64,000 bases of DNA from Piscinibacter gummiphilus (GTDB taxonomy: Bacteria > Pseudomonadota > Gammaproteobacteria > Burkholderiales > Burkholderiaceae_C), in NCBI RefSeq assembly GCF_002116905.1, contig NZ_CP015118.1, forward strand, positions 1,302,001-1,366,000. The letters run 5' to 3'. The notes under the pieces are model-generated. The model worked only from the letters and a program-made list of their open reading frames with translations. It did no database searches and had not been told where the DNA came from. Shown here one piece after another: positions 1 through 9,491 of this stretch. Both the position numbers and the translations under genes were made by a program. Position 1 is the first letter of the stretch. Each line of letters begins with the position of its first letter.

Positions 1-18
1 ACGGCCTGAAGAAACAAC

Positions 19-131
19 CGTCATCCCGGCGAAGGCCGGGACCCTCGCTGCGCTTTGAAGGCGCTGGCGTGGGCCTCGTCTGGCGGTTCGTCTGCAGCCG
101 CCCAGGGCCCCGGCATCCGCCGGGGTGACAG
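19..131. repeat. REP-like paired inverted repeat, copy 1
   Basis: Two GC-rich arms face each other: one at 19-44 built on CATCCCGGCGAAGGCCGGG, the other at about 103-131 built on CCCCGGCATCCGCCGGGG. Each arm is itself a small palindrome and together they can form a long hairpin. Closely related pairs occur at 15838-15912 and 45943-46022. The copy sits just past the 3' end of zwf, and I see no gene in 1-153. Confidence 0.7.
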
Positions 132-153
132 GCTTCTCTTTTTTCTGCCGCGC

Positions 154-1599
154 TCACTGCTCCTCGTCCCACGCGAAGTTGTCGCGCGCCACCAGCGCAC
201 TGGCCGCGGCGGGCCCCCACGTGCCGGCGGCGTAGGGCCGCGGCCCCGCCTGGTCCTTCGACCAGGCCTGCAGGATGGGCTCGACGAACCGCCAGGCCTG
301 CTCCTGCTCGTCGCTGCGCACGAAGAGGTTGAGCCGGCCGGCGAGGGCGTCGAGCAGCAGGCGTTCGTAGGCGCCCACGCGGTTCTCGGCGAAGGCCTTG
401 TCGAAGTCCAGGTCGAGCGACACCGGTGACAGCGCCTCCTGCTGGTTCGCGCCCTTGGCCGCCAGCAGGTGCAGCTCGAGGCCGTCCTCCGGCTGCAGCT
501 TGATCACGAGCTTGTTCGGCGCGTTGAAGCCCGGGAAGATGTTGTGCGGCGTGGGCCGGAAGTTCACGACGATCTGGGCCTCGCGCGAGGCGAGACGCTT
601 GCCGGTGCGCAGGTAGAACGGCACCCCGGCCCAGCGCCAGTTCTGCACCTCGGTGCGCAGCGCCACGAAGGTCTCGCAGCGGCTGTCGGCGGGCACGTTC
701 TGCTCCTGCAGGAAGCCCACCGCCGGGTGGCCGGCCGCGTTGCCCGGGCGGTACTGGCCGCGCACCACGTCGCGGCCCACGCTGTCTTCCGTGAACGGCT
801 TGAGCGAGCGCAGCACCTTGAGCTTCTCGTCGCGGATGGCGTCGGCGTCGTTGCTGGACGGCGGCTCCATGGCCACCATGGTGAGCAGCTGCAGCGCGTG
901 GTTCTGCACCATGTCGCGCAGCGCGCCCGTCTGGTTGTAGAACTCGCCGCGGGTGCCCACGCCCAGCGATTCGGCGAGGGTGATCTGGATGTTGGCGATG
1001 CTCTCGCGCCGCCACAGCGGCTCGAAGAGCGCGTTGCCGAAGCGCAGTGCCATCAGGTTCTGCACCGACGGCTTGCCGAGGTAGTGGTCGATGCGGAAGG
1101 CCTGCGTCTCGCTGAACACCGACCGCACCACGCGGTTGATCTCCTGCGCGCTCGCCAGGTCGTGGCCCAGCGGCTTCTCGAGCACCACTCGCACCTGCGG
1201 GCCGTTCAGGCCCGCGGCGCCCAGCTGCTCGCAGATCATCGGGAACAGGTGGGGGCTGGTGGCGAGGTACAGCACGGCCGAATCGGCGCCGCGCCCCTGC
1301 AGCCACGATTTCAGCCGGGCGTAGTCGGCCGGCTGGGACAGGTCCATGCGGCGGTAGTGCAGCAGCTCGGCGAAACGGGCGAACTCCTCGTCGTTCGGCC
1401 GCTTCGCATCGTCCACCTCCTGGAAGCGCTCCTTGAGCCACGCGCGGTACTGCTCGTCGGACAACTCGTCGCGGGCCACCGACAGGATGCGGCCCGCGGC
1501 GGGCAGCTTGCCGTGGCGGAAGGCCTGGAACAGGGCGGGCATCAGCTTGCGCCAGGTGAGGTCGCCGGTGCCGCCGAAGAAGACGAGGTCGAAAGACAT
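154..1599 (-). CDS. zwf: glucose-6-phosphate 1-dehydrogenase
   Basis: Oxidises glucose-6-phosphate to 6-phosphogluconolactone with NADP, the entry to the oxidative pentose phosphate and Entner-Doudoroff routes; cytoplasmic. The N-terminal Rossmann motif FFGGTGDLTWRK and the active-site segment RIDHYLGK are intact, and the 481-residue length suits the family. The residue after GK is Pro where Glu is common. I chose the ATG at 1599; an in-frame TTG sits directly before it. The gene is transcribed away from tal-pgi, with about 120 bp between start codons, so the two units share a promoter region. No pgl or edd gene is adjacent. Confidence 0.96.
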   Translation of the reverse strand: MSFDLVFFGGTGDLTWRKLMPALFQAFRHGKLPAAGRILSVARDELSDEQYRAWLKERFQEVDDAKRPNDEEFARFAELLHYRRMDLSQPADYARLKSWLQGRGADSAVLYLATSPHLFPMICEQLGAAGLNGPQVRVVLEKPLGHDLASAQEINRVVRSVFSETQAFRIDHYLGKPSVQNLMALRFGNALFEPLWRRESIANIQITLAESLGVGTRGEFYNQTGALRDMVQNHALQLLTMVAMEPPSSNDADAIRDEKLKVLRSLKPFTEDSVGRDVVRGQYRPGNAAGHPAVGFLQEQNVPADSRCETFVALRTEVQNWRWAGVPFYLRTGKRLASREAQIVVNFRPTPHNIFPGFNAPNKLVIKLQPEDGLELHLLAAKGANQQEALSPVSLDLDFDKAFAENRVGAYERLLLDALAGRLNLFVRSDEQEQAWRFVEPILQAWSKDQAGPRPYAAGTWGPAAASALVARDNFAWDEEQ

Positions 1600-1720
1600 C
1601 AATGCAGTCGGGTGTTGGGGGTGCGGGTCATGGTGCCGAAGTATGCTGGGAGCGTCAACGCGGCCCGCTCTGCGGTCTCGCTCTGCGGTCTAATAGCAGC
1701 TCCTCGTGGAGCTTCCGAAC

Positions 1721-2674
1721 ATGAACCAACTCGACCAACTCAAGCAGTTCACCACCGTCGTGGCGGACACCGGCAACTTCAAGGAACTCGCGGCCTTCGC
1801 CCCGCGCGACGCCACCACGAACCCCTCGCTGATCCTGAAGGCGGTGCAGCAGCCCGACTACGCGCCGCTGCTGTCCGAGACCGTGGCCGCCCACCGCGGT
1901 GCCCGCCTCGACGAGGTGGTCGACGAGGTGCTGGTGCGCTTCGGCATGGAGATCCTGAAGGTCGTGCCGGGCCGCGTCTCCACCGAGGTGGACGCCCGCC
2001 TGAGCTTCGACACGGCCGCCACCGTGGCCCGCGCCCGCCGCATCATGGCGCTGTACGAGGCCCGCGGCATCGGCCGTGACCGCGTGCTCATCAAGATCGC
2101 CTCCACGTGGGAAGGCATCCAGGCCGCGCGCATCCTCGAGCACGACGGCATCCACTGCAACCTGACGCTGCTGTTCTCGTTCTGCCAGGCCGTGGCCTGC
2201 GGCGAGGCCGGCGTGAAGCTCATCTCTCCGTTCGTGGGGCGCATCTACGACTGGTACAAGAAGTCGGCCGGCGCCGGGTGGGACGAGGCCGCCAACGCGC
2301 TGTCGAACGACCCGGGTGTGAAGTCGGTGGCACAGATCTACACGTACTACAAGAAGTTCGACATCGACACCGAGGTCATGGGCGCGAGCTTCCGCAACCT
2401 GGGCCAGATCCAGGCGCTGGCCGGCTGCGACCTGCTCACCATCAGCCCCGACCTGCTCGCCAAGCTGCAGGCCACCGACGCCCCGCTGCCGCGCGTGCTC
2501 GACCCCAAGGCCGCGAAAAACGCTCCCATCCACGCCAGCACCCACAACGAGGCGAGCTTCCGCCTCGCGCTGAACGACGACGCGATGGCCACCGAGAAGC
2601 TCGCCGAAGGCATCCGCGCGTTCGCGGTCGACGCCGGCAAGCTCGACACCATGATCGAAGGACTCACGAAATGA
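1721..2674 (+). CDS. tal: transaldolase (TalB type)
   Basis: Transfers a dihydroxyacetone unit between sugar phosphates in the non-oxidative pentose phosphate pathway. The 317-residue product equals the classic TalB length when started at the ATG at 1721; an upstream in-frame GTG (1706) would only add five residues. Family signatures are DATTNPSLIL (30-39) and the Schiff-base Lys125 in VLIKIASTW. The stop overlaps the pgi start as ATGA, so the two genes are translationally coupled. The divergent neighbour is zwf, making a sugar-phosphate cluster. Confidence 0.97.
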   Translation: MNQLDQLKQFTTVVADTGNFKELAAFAPRDATTNPSLILKAVQQPDYAPLLSETVAAHRGARLDEVVDEVLVRFGMEILKVVPGRVSTEVDARLSFDTAATVARARRIMALYEARGIGRDRVLIKIASTWEGIQAARILEHDGIHCNLTLLFSFCQAVACGEAGVKLISPFVGRIYDWYKKSAGAGWDEAANALSNDPGVKSVAQIYTYYKKFDIDTEVMGASFRNLGQIQALAGCDLLTISPDLLAKLQATDAPLPRVLDPKAAKNAPIHASTHNEASFRLALNDDAMATEKLAEGIRAFAVDAGKLDTMIEGLTK

Positions 2675-4266
2675 CGTTCACCCGGGGTGACCGCACCGAA
2701 GCCTGGGCCGCGCTGGCCGGGCACTACGAGGCCCATGGCCGCGACTTCGACATCCGCGAGGCCTTCGCCCGCGACCCGGGCCGCTTCGAGGCGCTCGGCT
2801 TCGACGCGCCGGGCCTCTATGCCGACCTGTCGAAGAACCGCGTCGACACCGCCACGCTGCACTTCCTGCACGACCTCGCGCACGAGTGCGGCGTCGAGGC
2901 GCGCCGTGACGCGATGCTGCGCGGCGACCCCATCAACACCACCGAAGGCCGCGCCGTGCTGCACACCGCGCTGCGCGCGCCCCGCGGCAAGGGGCCGTTC
3001 AGCCACGACGTGCACCAGGTGCTCGACGCCATGCTCGCGTACGTGGAGCAGGTGCGCGACACCGCGGCCAGCGGCATCCGCCACGTGGTCAACATCGGCA
3101 TCGGTGGCAGCGATCTGGGGCCCCAGATGGTGATCCCGGCGCTCGACGCCTTCGTGCATCCGGGCATCACGTTCCACTTCGTGTCGAACGTCGACGGCCA
3201 CGACATCGCCCCGGTGCTGCGCCGTCTCAAGCCGTCGGAGACGCTGTTCGTCATCGCGAGCAAGACGTTCACGACGCAGGAGACCATGGCCAACGCCCAG
3301 GTGGCGAAGGCCTGGTTCGAAGCCAACGGCGGTACCGACATCGCCAAGCACTTCGTGGCCACCACCACGAACGTGCAGGCGGCCGCGGCCTTCGGCATCA
3401 CCACCACGTTCGGTTTCTGGGACTGGGTGGGCGGGCGCTACTCGCTGTGGTCGGCCATCGGGCTGCCCATCGCGCTGGCGATCGGCGGCGACCACTTCCG
3501 CGCGCTGCTGGCCGGCGCCCACGCGATGGACCGCCATTTCGCCGAAACCCCGGCGCCGAAGAACCTGCCGCTGGTGCTGGGCCTGCTCGACGTCTGGTAC
3601 CGCAACTTCCACGGCTTCACGAGCCGCAGCGTCGCGCCGTACCACCAGGGCCTGCGCCGGTTCCCCGCGTACCTGCAGCAGCTCGAGATGGAAAGCAACG
3701 GCAAGCGCGTCGACCTCGACGGCGAACTGCTGCCGTTCGGCACCAGCCCGGTCGTCTGGGGCGAACCCGGCACCAACGGCCAGCACGCGTACTTCCAGAT
3801 GCTGCACCAGGGCACCGACGTGATCCCGGTCGAGTTCATCCTGGTCAAGCACCCCACGCACGGCTTCTCCGACCTGCAGACCAAGCTGCTGGCCAACGGC
3901 CTCGCGCAGAGCCAGGCGCTGATGCTCGGCAAGACGGCCGACGAGGCCGCCACCGAAAAGGCGCCCACCGCCTCGGCCGACCTCGACCGGGGCGTGCTGT
4001 CGCGCCACCGCAGCTTCCCGGGCAACCGCCCGAGCACCACGTTCCTGATCGACCAGCTGAACCCGCATGCGCTCGGCGCACTCATCGCGCTGTACGAGCA
4101 CCGCGTGTTCGTGAGCGGTGCCATCTGGGGCATCAACAGCTTCGACCAGTGGGGCGTCGAGCTCGGCAAGGCGTTGTGCAACGACCTGCTGCCGCGGCTC
4201 GCTTCCGGCGAGACGAAGGGGCTGGACGGTTCCACCGCCGGCCTGCTCAAGCGCCTGCGCGGTTGA
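2671..4266 (+). CDS. pgi: glucose-6-phosphate isomerase
   Basis: Interconverts glucose-6-phosphate and fructose-6-phosphate. The 531-residue protein carries both PGI signatures: the GGSDLGP region near residue 150 and the C-terminal NSFDQWGVELGK segment with its active-site lysine. It starts inside the tal stop codon (ATGA overlap) and is followed 7 bp later by an aminotransferase gene, which suggests one transcript tal-pgi-aminotransferase. The length is slightly shorter than E. coli Pgi (549), normal for betaproteobacteria. Confidence 0.97.
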   Translation: MTFTRGDRTEAWAALAGHYEAHGRDFDIREAFARDPGRFEALGFDAPGLYADLSKNRVDTATLHFLHDLAHECGVEARRDAMLRGDPINTTEGRAVLHTALRAPRGKGPFSHDVHQVLDAMLAYVEQVRDTAASGIRHVVNIGIGGSDLGPQMVIPALDAFVHPGITFHFVSNVDGHDIAPVLRRLKPSETLFVIASKTFTTQETMANAQVAKAWFEANGGTDIAKHFVATTTNVQAAAAFGITTTFGFWDWVGGRYSLWSAIGLPIALAIGGDHFRALLAGAHAMDRHFAETPAPKNLPLVLGLLDVWYRNFHGFTSRSVAPYHQGLRRFPAYLQQLEMESNGKRVDLDGELLPFGTSPVVWGEPGTNGQHAYFQMLHQGTDVIPVEFILVKHPTHGFSDLQTKLLANGLAQSQALMLGKTADEAATEKAPTASADLDRGVLSRHRSFPGNRPSTTFLIDQLNPHALGALIALYEHRVFVSGAIWGINSFDQWGVELGKALCNDLLPRLASGETKGLDGSTAGLLKRLRG

Positions 4267-4273
4267 TGCCACC

Positions 4274-5461
4274 ATGAGGTTCTCGAGCCGGGCGCTGGCC
4301 ATCGCGCCGTTCTTCGCGATGGAGTTCGGCAAACGGGCCGCCGCCCTCGAGGCGCAGGGGCGGCACGTCGTCAAGCTGAGCCTCGGCGAACCCGACTTCG
4401 GGGCGCCGCCCGCGGTGCTGCAGGCGCTGCAGCGCGTGGCGGGCGAGGGCGGCCTGCCGTACACCGCGGCGCTGGGCCTGCCCGCGCTGCGCGAGGCCAT
4501 CGCCGGCTTCTACCGGCAGGCGCATGGCGTCGACATCGACCCGTCCCGCGTGGTGGTGACGGCCGGGGCCTCCGCCGCGCTGCTGCTCGTCACCGCGGCG
4601 CTGGTCGAACCCGGCGACCAGGTGATCGTGGGCGACCCGTCGTACCCCTGCAACCGGCAGTTCCTCAGCAGCTTCGGCGCCGACGTGACGCTCGTGCCCA
4701 CGAGCGCCGCCACGCGGTTCCAGCTCGACCTGGCCAGCGTGACGGCGCACTGGACCGAGCGCACGCGCGGCCTGATGATCGCCACGCCATCGAATCCCAC
4801 GGGCACGTCGGTGACCTCCACCGAGCTGGCGGCCCTGTGCGAGTGGGCGCGCAGCCGCGGCGCATGGCGCCTCGTCGACGAGATCTACCTCGACCTGGCC
4901 GATGCCGCTCCCGACGGCAGCCCGGCCCGCAGCGTGCTGTCGTTCGACCCGGGTGCGGTGGTGGTCAACAGTTTCTCGAAGTACTTCGGCATGACCGGCT
5001 GGCGGCTCGGCTGGTGCATCGTGCCCGACGAGATGGTGCCGGTGATGGAGCGGCTGGCCCAGAACTACTACATCTGCGCGTCCACGCCGGCCCAGCAGGC
5101 GGCGCTCGCCTGTTTCACCCCCGAGTCGCTCGCGGTGTGCGAGGAACGCCGCGCCGAGTTCCTGGCCCGGCGCACGCTGGTGCTGGAGGGCCTGGCCCGC
5201 ATCGGCCTGCCCGTGCCGGTACCGCCCGACGGCGCCTTCTACGTCTACTTCGACGTGCGCGGCACGGGGCTCGACGCGATGCGCTTCTGCGAACGGGCGC
5301 TCGACGAGGCCCTGGTGGCGCTCACGCCGGGCAACGACTTCGGTTTGTGCGGGGGCGATGCCCACGTGCGGCTGTCGTACGCCGCGTCGCGCGAGGAACT
5401 GGCGGAAGGGCTGGCCCGGCTGGCGGGGTTCGTGGACGGTCTGCGGTCCTCCGCGGGCTGA
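4274..5461 (+). CDS. class I/II PLP-dependent aminotransferase
   Basis: Fold-type I aminotransferase of 395 residues, AspC-like. Visible motifs are LSLGEPDF near the N-terminus, SNPTG (substrate/PLP loop), the PLP-binding lysine in SFSKYFGMTGWRLG and the substrate-carboxylate arginine in HVRLSYA. Substrate specificity (aspartate, alanine or aromatic) cannot be set from sequence alone. Start ATG 4274 is 7 bp after the pgi stop; the longer upstream frame is only read-through of pgi DNA in another frame. It is probably cotranscribed with tal and pgi. Confidence 0.9.
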   Translation: MRFSSRALAIAPFFAMEFGKRAAALEAQGRHVVKLSLGEPDFGAPPAVLQALQRVAGEGGLPYTAALGLPALREAIAGFYRQAHGVDIDPSRVVVTAGASAALLLVTAALVEPGDQVIVGDPSYPCNRQFLSSFGADVTLVPTSAATRFQLDLASVTAHWTERTRGLMIATPSNPTGTSVTSTELAALCEWARSRGAWRLVDEIYLDLADAAPDGSPARSVLSFDPGAVVVNSFSKYFGMTGWRLGWCIVPDEMVPVMERLAQNYYICASTPAQQAALACFTPESLAVCEERRAEFLARRTLVLEGLARIGLPVPVPPDGAFYVYFDVRGTGLDAMRFCERALDEALVALTPGNDFGLCGGDAHVRLSYAASREELAEGLARLAGFVDGLRSSAG

Positions 5462-5608
5462 ACTCGGGACCCGCCGGAGGGTCCAACCGACCGGGGTGGC
5501 CTCGTTCGCGGGGCGGGCGAGGGCCCCGTGACCGACCGACGGTCGGGGCCGGAGAGGGCGAGGGATCCAGTGTGTCCATCCGACCGCGCCGCGGTGAGGA
5601 GAATGGAC

Positions 5609-6034
5609 ATGAAAGTGCTGATCACCATCGATGGTTCCGACCGGGCGCTGCGTGCGATCGATGCCGTGGCGGGCTTGTCGCAGAACCTGGCCGACACGGA
5701 AGTCATCCTGTTGAACGTCCGCGAGCGAGCCCACCACTACGGCGACTTCCCCCCGTTCGATGCCGAATCGGTGGAGGCGCGGCAGCAGGCCGCCCAGGAC
5801 GACATGCTGCAAGCGGCCGCTCGCCATGCGGCCACGTGCGGCCTCACCCGGGTCTCGCATGCGGCCGCCCACGGCGTGCCGGCCTCCGAGATCGTGCGGG
5901 TGGCCCGGGAACGGGCGGTCGACCAGATCGCGATGGGCACGCACGGCCGCACAGCACTGGGCGGGCTGTTCCTCGGCTCGGTGGCGCAGCGGGTGCTGCA
6001 CCTGAGCGAAACGCCGCTGCTGCTGGTCAAGTGA
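5609..6034 (+). CDS. universal stress protein, UspA family
   Basis: A 141-residue single Usp domain. It starts MKVLITIDGSD and ends with the ATP-binding signature GTHGRTALGGLFLGS (G-x2-G-x9-G-S type), so it is probably a nucleotide-binding Usp. The sequence GAGGAG lies 8 bp before the ATG at 5609 and only 2 bp before the ATG at 5603, which decides for 5609. The preceding 147 bp contain no other gene and probably hold its promoter. These proteins act in the cytoplasm during stress and starvation; the exact role is unknown. Confidence 0.93.
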   Translation: MKVLITIDGSDRALRAIDAVAGLSQNLADTEVILLNVRERAHHYGDFPPFDAESVEARQQAAQDDMLQAAARHAATCGLTRVSHAAAHGVPASEIVRVARERAVDQIAMGTHGRTALGGLFLGSVAQRVLHLSETPLLLVK

Positions 6035-6059
6035 ACCAGCGGCGCCGCGGCCCGGGTTT

Positions 6060-6623
6060 CTACGCCATCGCCCGCAGGCGGCTGTTGCGCGGCACGCTCG
6101 CCAGCAGGAATTCCATCTGGTCGGCGAGGATGCGGCGCCCGCGCAGGATCATGTCCTCGTGCAGGCTGGGCACGTACGGCAGGTAGAGCAGCGACATGTG
6201 CGCTTCCTCCGGCAGCCGGTTGCCCTTGCGGCCGTTGCAGTTGCGGCACGCGGTGATGCAGTTCATCCAGGTGTCGTGCCCGCCGCGGGAGGTGGGCACG
6301 ATGTGTTCGCGGGTGAGGTCGTCGGCGTGGAAGTGGCCGCCGCAGTAGGCGCACACCAGCCGGTCGCGCGAGAAGAGCTTCGGGTTCGACAGCGCCGGCG
6401 CCTGCCGCCAGGCCCGGCTGGGGATGGCCCCCCGCACCGCGATGATGGGGTGCACCTCGATGCGCGACTGGAGGCCCGTGCAGCGCTGCATGCCGCCGCG
6501 CAGCACATAAAAGGCGTCTCCCAGCGTCCACGCCACGCCGTCGCTGGCATAGATGACCGCTGCTTCCTTGGCCGAGATCCACGACTGGGGACGGCCGGAC
6601 ACATCGAGCTGGAGGACTTCCAC
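6060..6623 (-). CDS. HNH endonuclease family protein
   Basis: A 187-residue protein with a C-terminal HNH module: CAYCGGHF (first zinc CxxC pair), LTREHIVPTSRGG (HNH His), NCITACRNCNGRKGN (second CxxC and Asn/His part). The N-terminal half resembles a fixed domain found with this nuclease in many betaproteobacteria. The start is GTG at 6623, supported by AAGGAGAG 6 bp upstream. It is a stand-alone gene, convergent with uspA. I see no restriction-modification or phage partner, so the biological target is unknown. Confidence 0.9.
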   Translation of the reverse strand: MEVLQLDVSGRPQSWISAKEAAVIYASDGVAWTLGDAFYVLRGGMQRCTGLQSRIEVHPIIAVRGAIPSRAWRQAPALSNPKLFSRDRLVCAYCGGHFHADDLTREHIVPTSRGGHDTWMNCITACRNCNGRKGNRLPEEAHMSLLYLPYVPSLHEDMILRGRRILADQMEFLLASVPRNSRLRAMA

Positions 6624-6930
6624 GGATGACTCTCCTTGTAGGCAGAGCGTAAACCAATCCGGCGGGTTTGCCTAAATTGCAGGCAGGTTGTCGGCGGTTG
6701 TGCACACCGCGGCCGCCTTCATCAAGGGGTCATGGGCGACCGGCAGGGTGCTTCGCACCGATTTTGCGGGTTAACCCTGACTCTGACGGCAGCTTTCCGC
6801 GGAACGATGCCGATTCGATCGCCTCCGCACCCTCATCCCCCAAAAAAAGTCTGTCGCCCTGCAGACATGGGCTTGATTTTTCTGCAAAATAGAACGATCG
6901 TTCGTTTCTTTCCAGACCCGGAAACCTGCC
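6624..6930. promoter_or_regulatory. divergent intergenic region with TetR-type palindrome
   Basis: A 307-bp gene-free stretch between the HNH gene (leftward) and tetR (rightward). A perfect 12-bp palindrome GAACGATCGTTC lies at 6892-6903, about 28 bp before the tetR start. It is a plausible autoregulatory operator for the TetR protein. The core ACGATCGT recurs before the thiolase gene at 33732-33745. Confidence 0.6.
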
Positions 6931-7629
6931 GTGACCGAACCGACCACCGCTCCATCCCGCGCTTCGCGCGACCTGCCGAAGACCCTCCAGAAGGGCCAGC
7001 AGACGCGCGCCACCATCCTCGAGGCCGCCCTGAGCCTCGCGTCGCACATGGGACTCGAGGGATTGTCCATCGGGGCGCTGGCCGATGTCACGCGCATGAG
7101 CAAGTCGGGCGTGTTCGCCCACTTCGGCTCGCGCGAGGAACTGCAGATCTCGGTCATCCGCGAGTACCACACCAAGTTCGAGGAAGAAGTCTTCCACCCG
7201 GCGATGCGCGTGCAGCGCGGCCTGCCGCGCCTGCGCGCGCTGTTCGACCGCTGGGTCAAGCGCGTGACGGTCGAACTGGACTCCGGTTGCATCTACATCA
7301 GCGGCGCCGTCGAGTTCGACGACCGTCCGGGTCCCGTGCGTGACGCACTCGTCGAGATGGTGGCCGCGTGGCAGGCCGCGCTCGGCAAGGCCATCGCACT
7401 CGCCGTGTCGGAGGGCCACCTGCGCTCCGATACCGACACCGCCCAGATGCTGTTCGAGGTGCATGGCCTGATCCTGGCCCTGCACCACGACGCCCGCTTC
7501 CTGCGCATCCCCGGCGCCCTCGACCGGGTGCGTGTTTCGTTCGAGCGTGTCGTGAATTACTACGCCACGCCCGCTGGCCTCGAGTTGTCGGCCGCTTCCA
7601 CCCAGCCTGCCCGCAAGGCACGCGGCTGA
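6931..7629 (+). CDS. TetR family transcriptional regulator of the fatty-acid operon
   Basis: A 232-residue TetR protein. Its N-terminal helix-turn-helix spans roughly residues 25-70 (TRATILEAALSLASHMG, then SIGALADVTRMSKSGVFAHF), followed by an all-alpha ligand domain. The start is GTG at 6931. It lies 39 bp upstream of an acyl-CoA dehydrogenase gene in the same direction, so acyl-CoA or fatty acid is the likely effector (inference from position). The palindrome at 6892-6903 in its own promoter suggests autoregulation. A basic tail (PARKARG) ends the protein. Confidence 0.92.
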   Translation: MTEPTTAPSRASRDLPKTLQKGQQTRATILEAALSLASHMGLEGLSIGALADVTRMSKSGVFAHFGSREELQISVIREYHTKFEEEVFHPAMRVQRGLPRLRALFDRWVKRVTVELDSGCIYISGAVEFDDRPGPVRDALVEMVAAWQAALGKAIALAVSEGHLRSDTDTAQMLFEVHGLILALHHDARFLRIPGALDRVRVSFERVVNYYATPAGLELSAASTQPARKARG

Positions 7630-7671
7630 TCTTCACTTTCCCCTTTTCCAGAAATCCCGAAGGAGTTCATG

Positions 7672-9462
7672 ATGGCCCAGTACACCCCGCCCCTGCGCGA
7701 CATGCAGTTCGTGATGCACGAAGTGCTGAACGTGACCGATGAACTCAAGACGCTGCCGCCGTACGCCGACGTCGACGCCGACACCATCAACGCGGTGATC
7801 GAGGAAGGCGGCAAGTTCGCCTCGCAGGTGATCTTCCCGATCAACCTGAGCGGCGACCAGGAAGGCTGCACGCTGGACAAGACCACGCACGAGGTCTCCC
7901 CGCCGAAGGGCTTCAAGGAAGCCTACAAGACGTACGTCGAAGGTGGCTGGCCCGCGCTGAGCTGCGACCCGGCCTACGGCGGCCAGGGCCTGCCGCACCT
8001 GGTGAACCAGTGCCTCTACGAGATGATGAACTCGGGCAACCAGGCCTGGACGATGTACCCCGGCCTGTCGCACGGCGCGTACGAAGCCCTGCACGCCCAC
8101 GGCACCGACGAGCAGAAGAAGACCTACCTGCCCAAGCTGACGAGCGGCGAGTGGACCGGCACGATGTGCCTGACCGAACCGCACTGCGGCACCGACCTCG
8201 GCCTGCTGCGCACGAAGGCGGAACCGCAGGCGGACGGCACGTACAAGATCACCGGCGCGAAGATCTTCATCTCGGCCGGCGAACACGACATGACCGAGAA
8301 CATCATCCACCTGGTGCTGGCCCGCCTGCCGGACGCCCCCGTGGGCTCGAAGGGCATCTCGCTCTTCGTGGTGCCGAAGTTCAACGTCAACGCCGACGGC
8401 AGCATCGGCTCGCGCAATCCGATCTTCTGCACGGGCCTCGAGCACAAGATGGGCATCCACGGCAACGCCACCGCGCAGCTGACGCTCGACGGCGCCGTGG
8501 GCACGCTCGTGGGCCAGCCGAACAAGGGCCTGCAGGCCATGTTCGTGATGATGAACGCCGCCCGCCTGGGCGTGGGCATGCAGTCCCTCGGCCTGACCGA
8601 AGTGGCGTACCAGAACGCCGTGGCCTACGCCAAGGACCGCCTGCAGATGCGCGCGCTGTCGGGCCCGAAGGCGCCGGACAAGCCGGCCGACCCGATCATC
8701 GTGCACCCGGACGTGCGCAAGATGCTGCTGACCGCCCGCGCCTACGCCGAAGGCGGCCGCGCCCTGGGCCTGTGGACCACGCTGCAGCTCGACAAGGAAC
8801 TGTCGAGCGACGACGCCGACGTGCGCAAGGAAGCCGGCGACATGGTCGCGCTGATCACGCCCATCATCAAGGCGTTCATCACCGACAACGCCTGGATCTC
8901 CACGTCGCACTGCATGCAGGTGTTCGGCGGCCACGGCTACATCGCCGAGTGGGGCATGGAGCAGTACGTCCGTGACGCGCGCATCAACATGATCTACGAA
9001 GGCACGAACACCGTGCAGTCGCTCGACCTGCTGGGCCGCAAGATCCTGGCCGACAACGGCGCCAAGCTGCGCAAGTTCGGCAAGATGGTGCAGGACTTCG
9101 TCGAGGAAGAGGGCACCAACGAAGCCATGCAGGAGTTCATCAACCCGCTGGCCGACCTGGGCGAGAAGGTCGTCAAGCTGACGACCGAAGTGGGCATGAA
9201 GGCCTTCGGCAACCAGGACGAAGTGGGTGCGGCCTCGGTCGACTACCTGCGCGTCGTGGGCCACCTCGTGTTCGGCTACTTCTGGGCCCGCATGGCCAAG
9301 GTGGCGCTCGAGAAGCAGGGCGGCGGCGACCCGTTCTACAAGGCCAAGCTCGCCACGGCGCGCTTCTACTTCGCCAAGCTGCTGCCCGAGACGGCATCGC
9401 TGATCCGCACCGCGCGCGCCGGCCTGCCGACGCTCGTGGAAATGGAAGAGTCCTGGTTCTGA
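7672..9462 (+). CDS. acyl-CoA dehydrogenase (long form, about 600 aa)
   Basis: FAD-dependent first step of beta-oxidation, acyl-CoA to trans-2-enoyl-CoA. The 596-residue protein has the ACAD middle domain (MCLTEPHCGTDLG), the FAD-binding FGGHGYIAEWGMEQ and the catalytic-base segment MIYEGTN. A further C-terminal extension of about 130 residues is typical of the long bacterial ACADs. AAGGAG is 6 bp from the ATG at 7672 but only 3 bp from the ATG at 7669, so 7672 is preferred. It is the first structural gene after tetR and heads the beta-oxidation block. Confidence 0.95.
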   Translation: MAQYTPPLRDMQFVMHEVLNVTDELKTLPPYADVDADTINAVIEEGGKFASQVIFPINLSGDQEGCTLDKTTHEVSPPKGFKEAYKTYVEGGWPALSCDPAYGGQGLPHLVNQCLYEMMNSGNQAWTMYPGLSHGAYEALHAHGTDEQKKTYLPKLTSGEWTGTMCLTEPHCGTDLGLLRTKAEPQADGTYKITGAKIFISAGEHDMTENIIHLVLARLPDAPVGSKGISLFVVPKFNVNADGSIGSRNPIFCTGLEHKMGIHGNATAQLTLDGAVGTLVGQPNKGLQAMFVMMNAARLGVGMQSLGLTEVAYQNAVAYAKDRLQMRALSGPKAPDKPADPIIVHPDVRKMLLTARAYAEGGRALGLWTTLQLDKELSSDDADVRKEAGDMVALITPIIKAFITDNAWISTSHCMQVFGGHGYIAEWGMEQYVRDARINMIYEGTNTVQSLDLLGRKILADNGAKLRKFGKMVQDFVEEEGTNEAMQEFINPLADLGEKVVKLTTEVGMKAFGNQDEVGAASVDYLRVVGHLVFGYFWARMAKVALEKQGGGDPFYKAKLATARFYFAKLLPETASLIRTARAGLPTLVEMEESWF

Positions 9463-9491
9463 GCCCCAAAGCCAAGGGAAAAGGAGACCCC

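Noticed and set aside
469..2079. Long plus-strand open frame over zwf (536 codons)
   Set aside because: It is a GC-rich shadow of zwf on the other strand; the zwf motifs are complete and the shadow has no domain.
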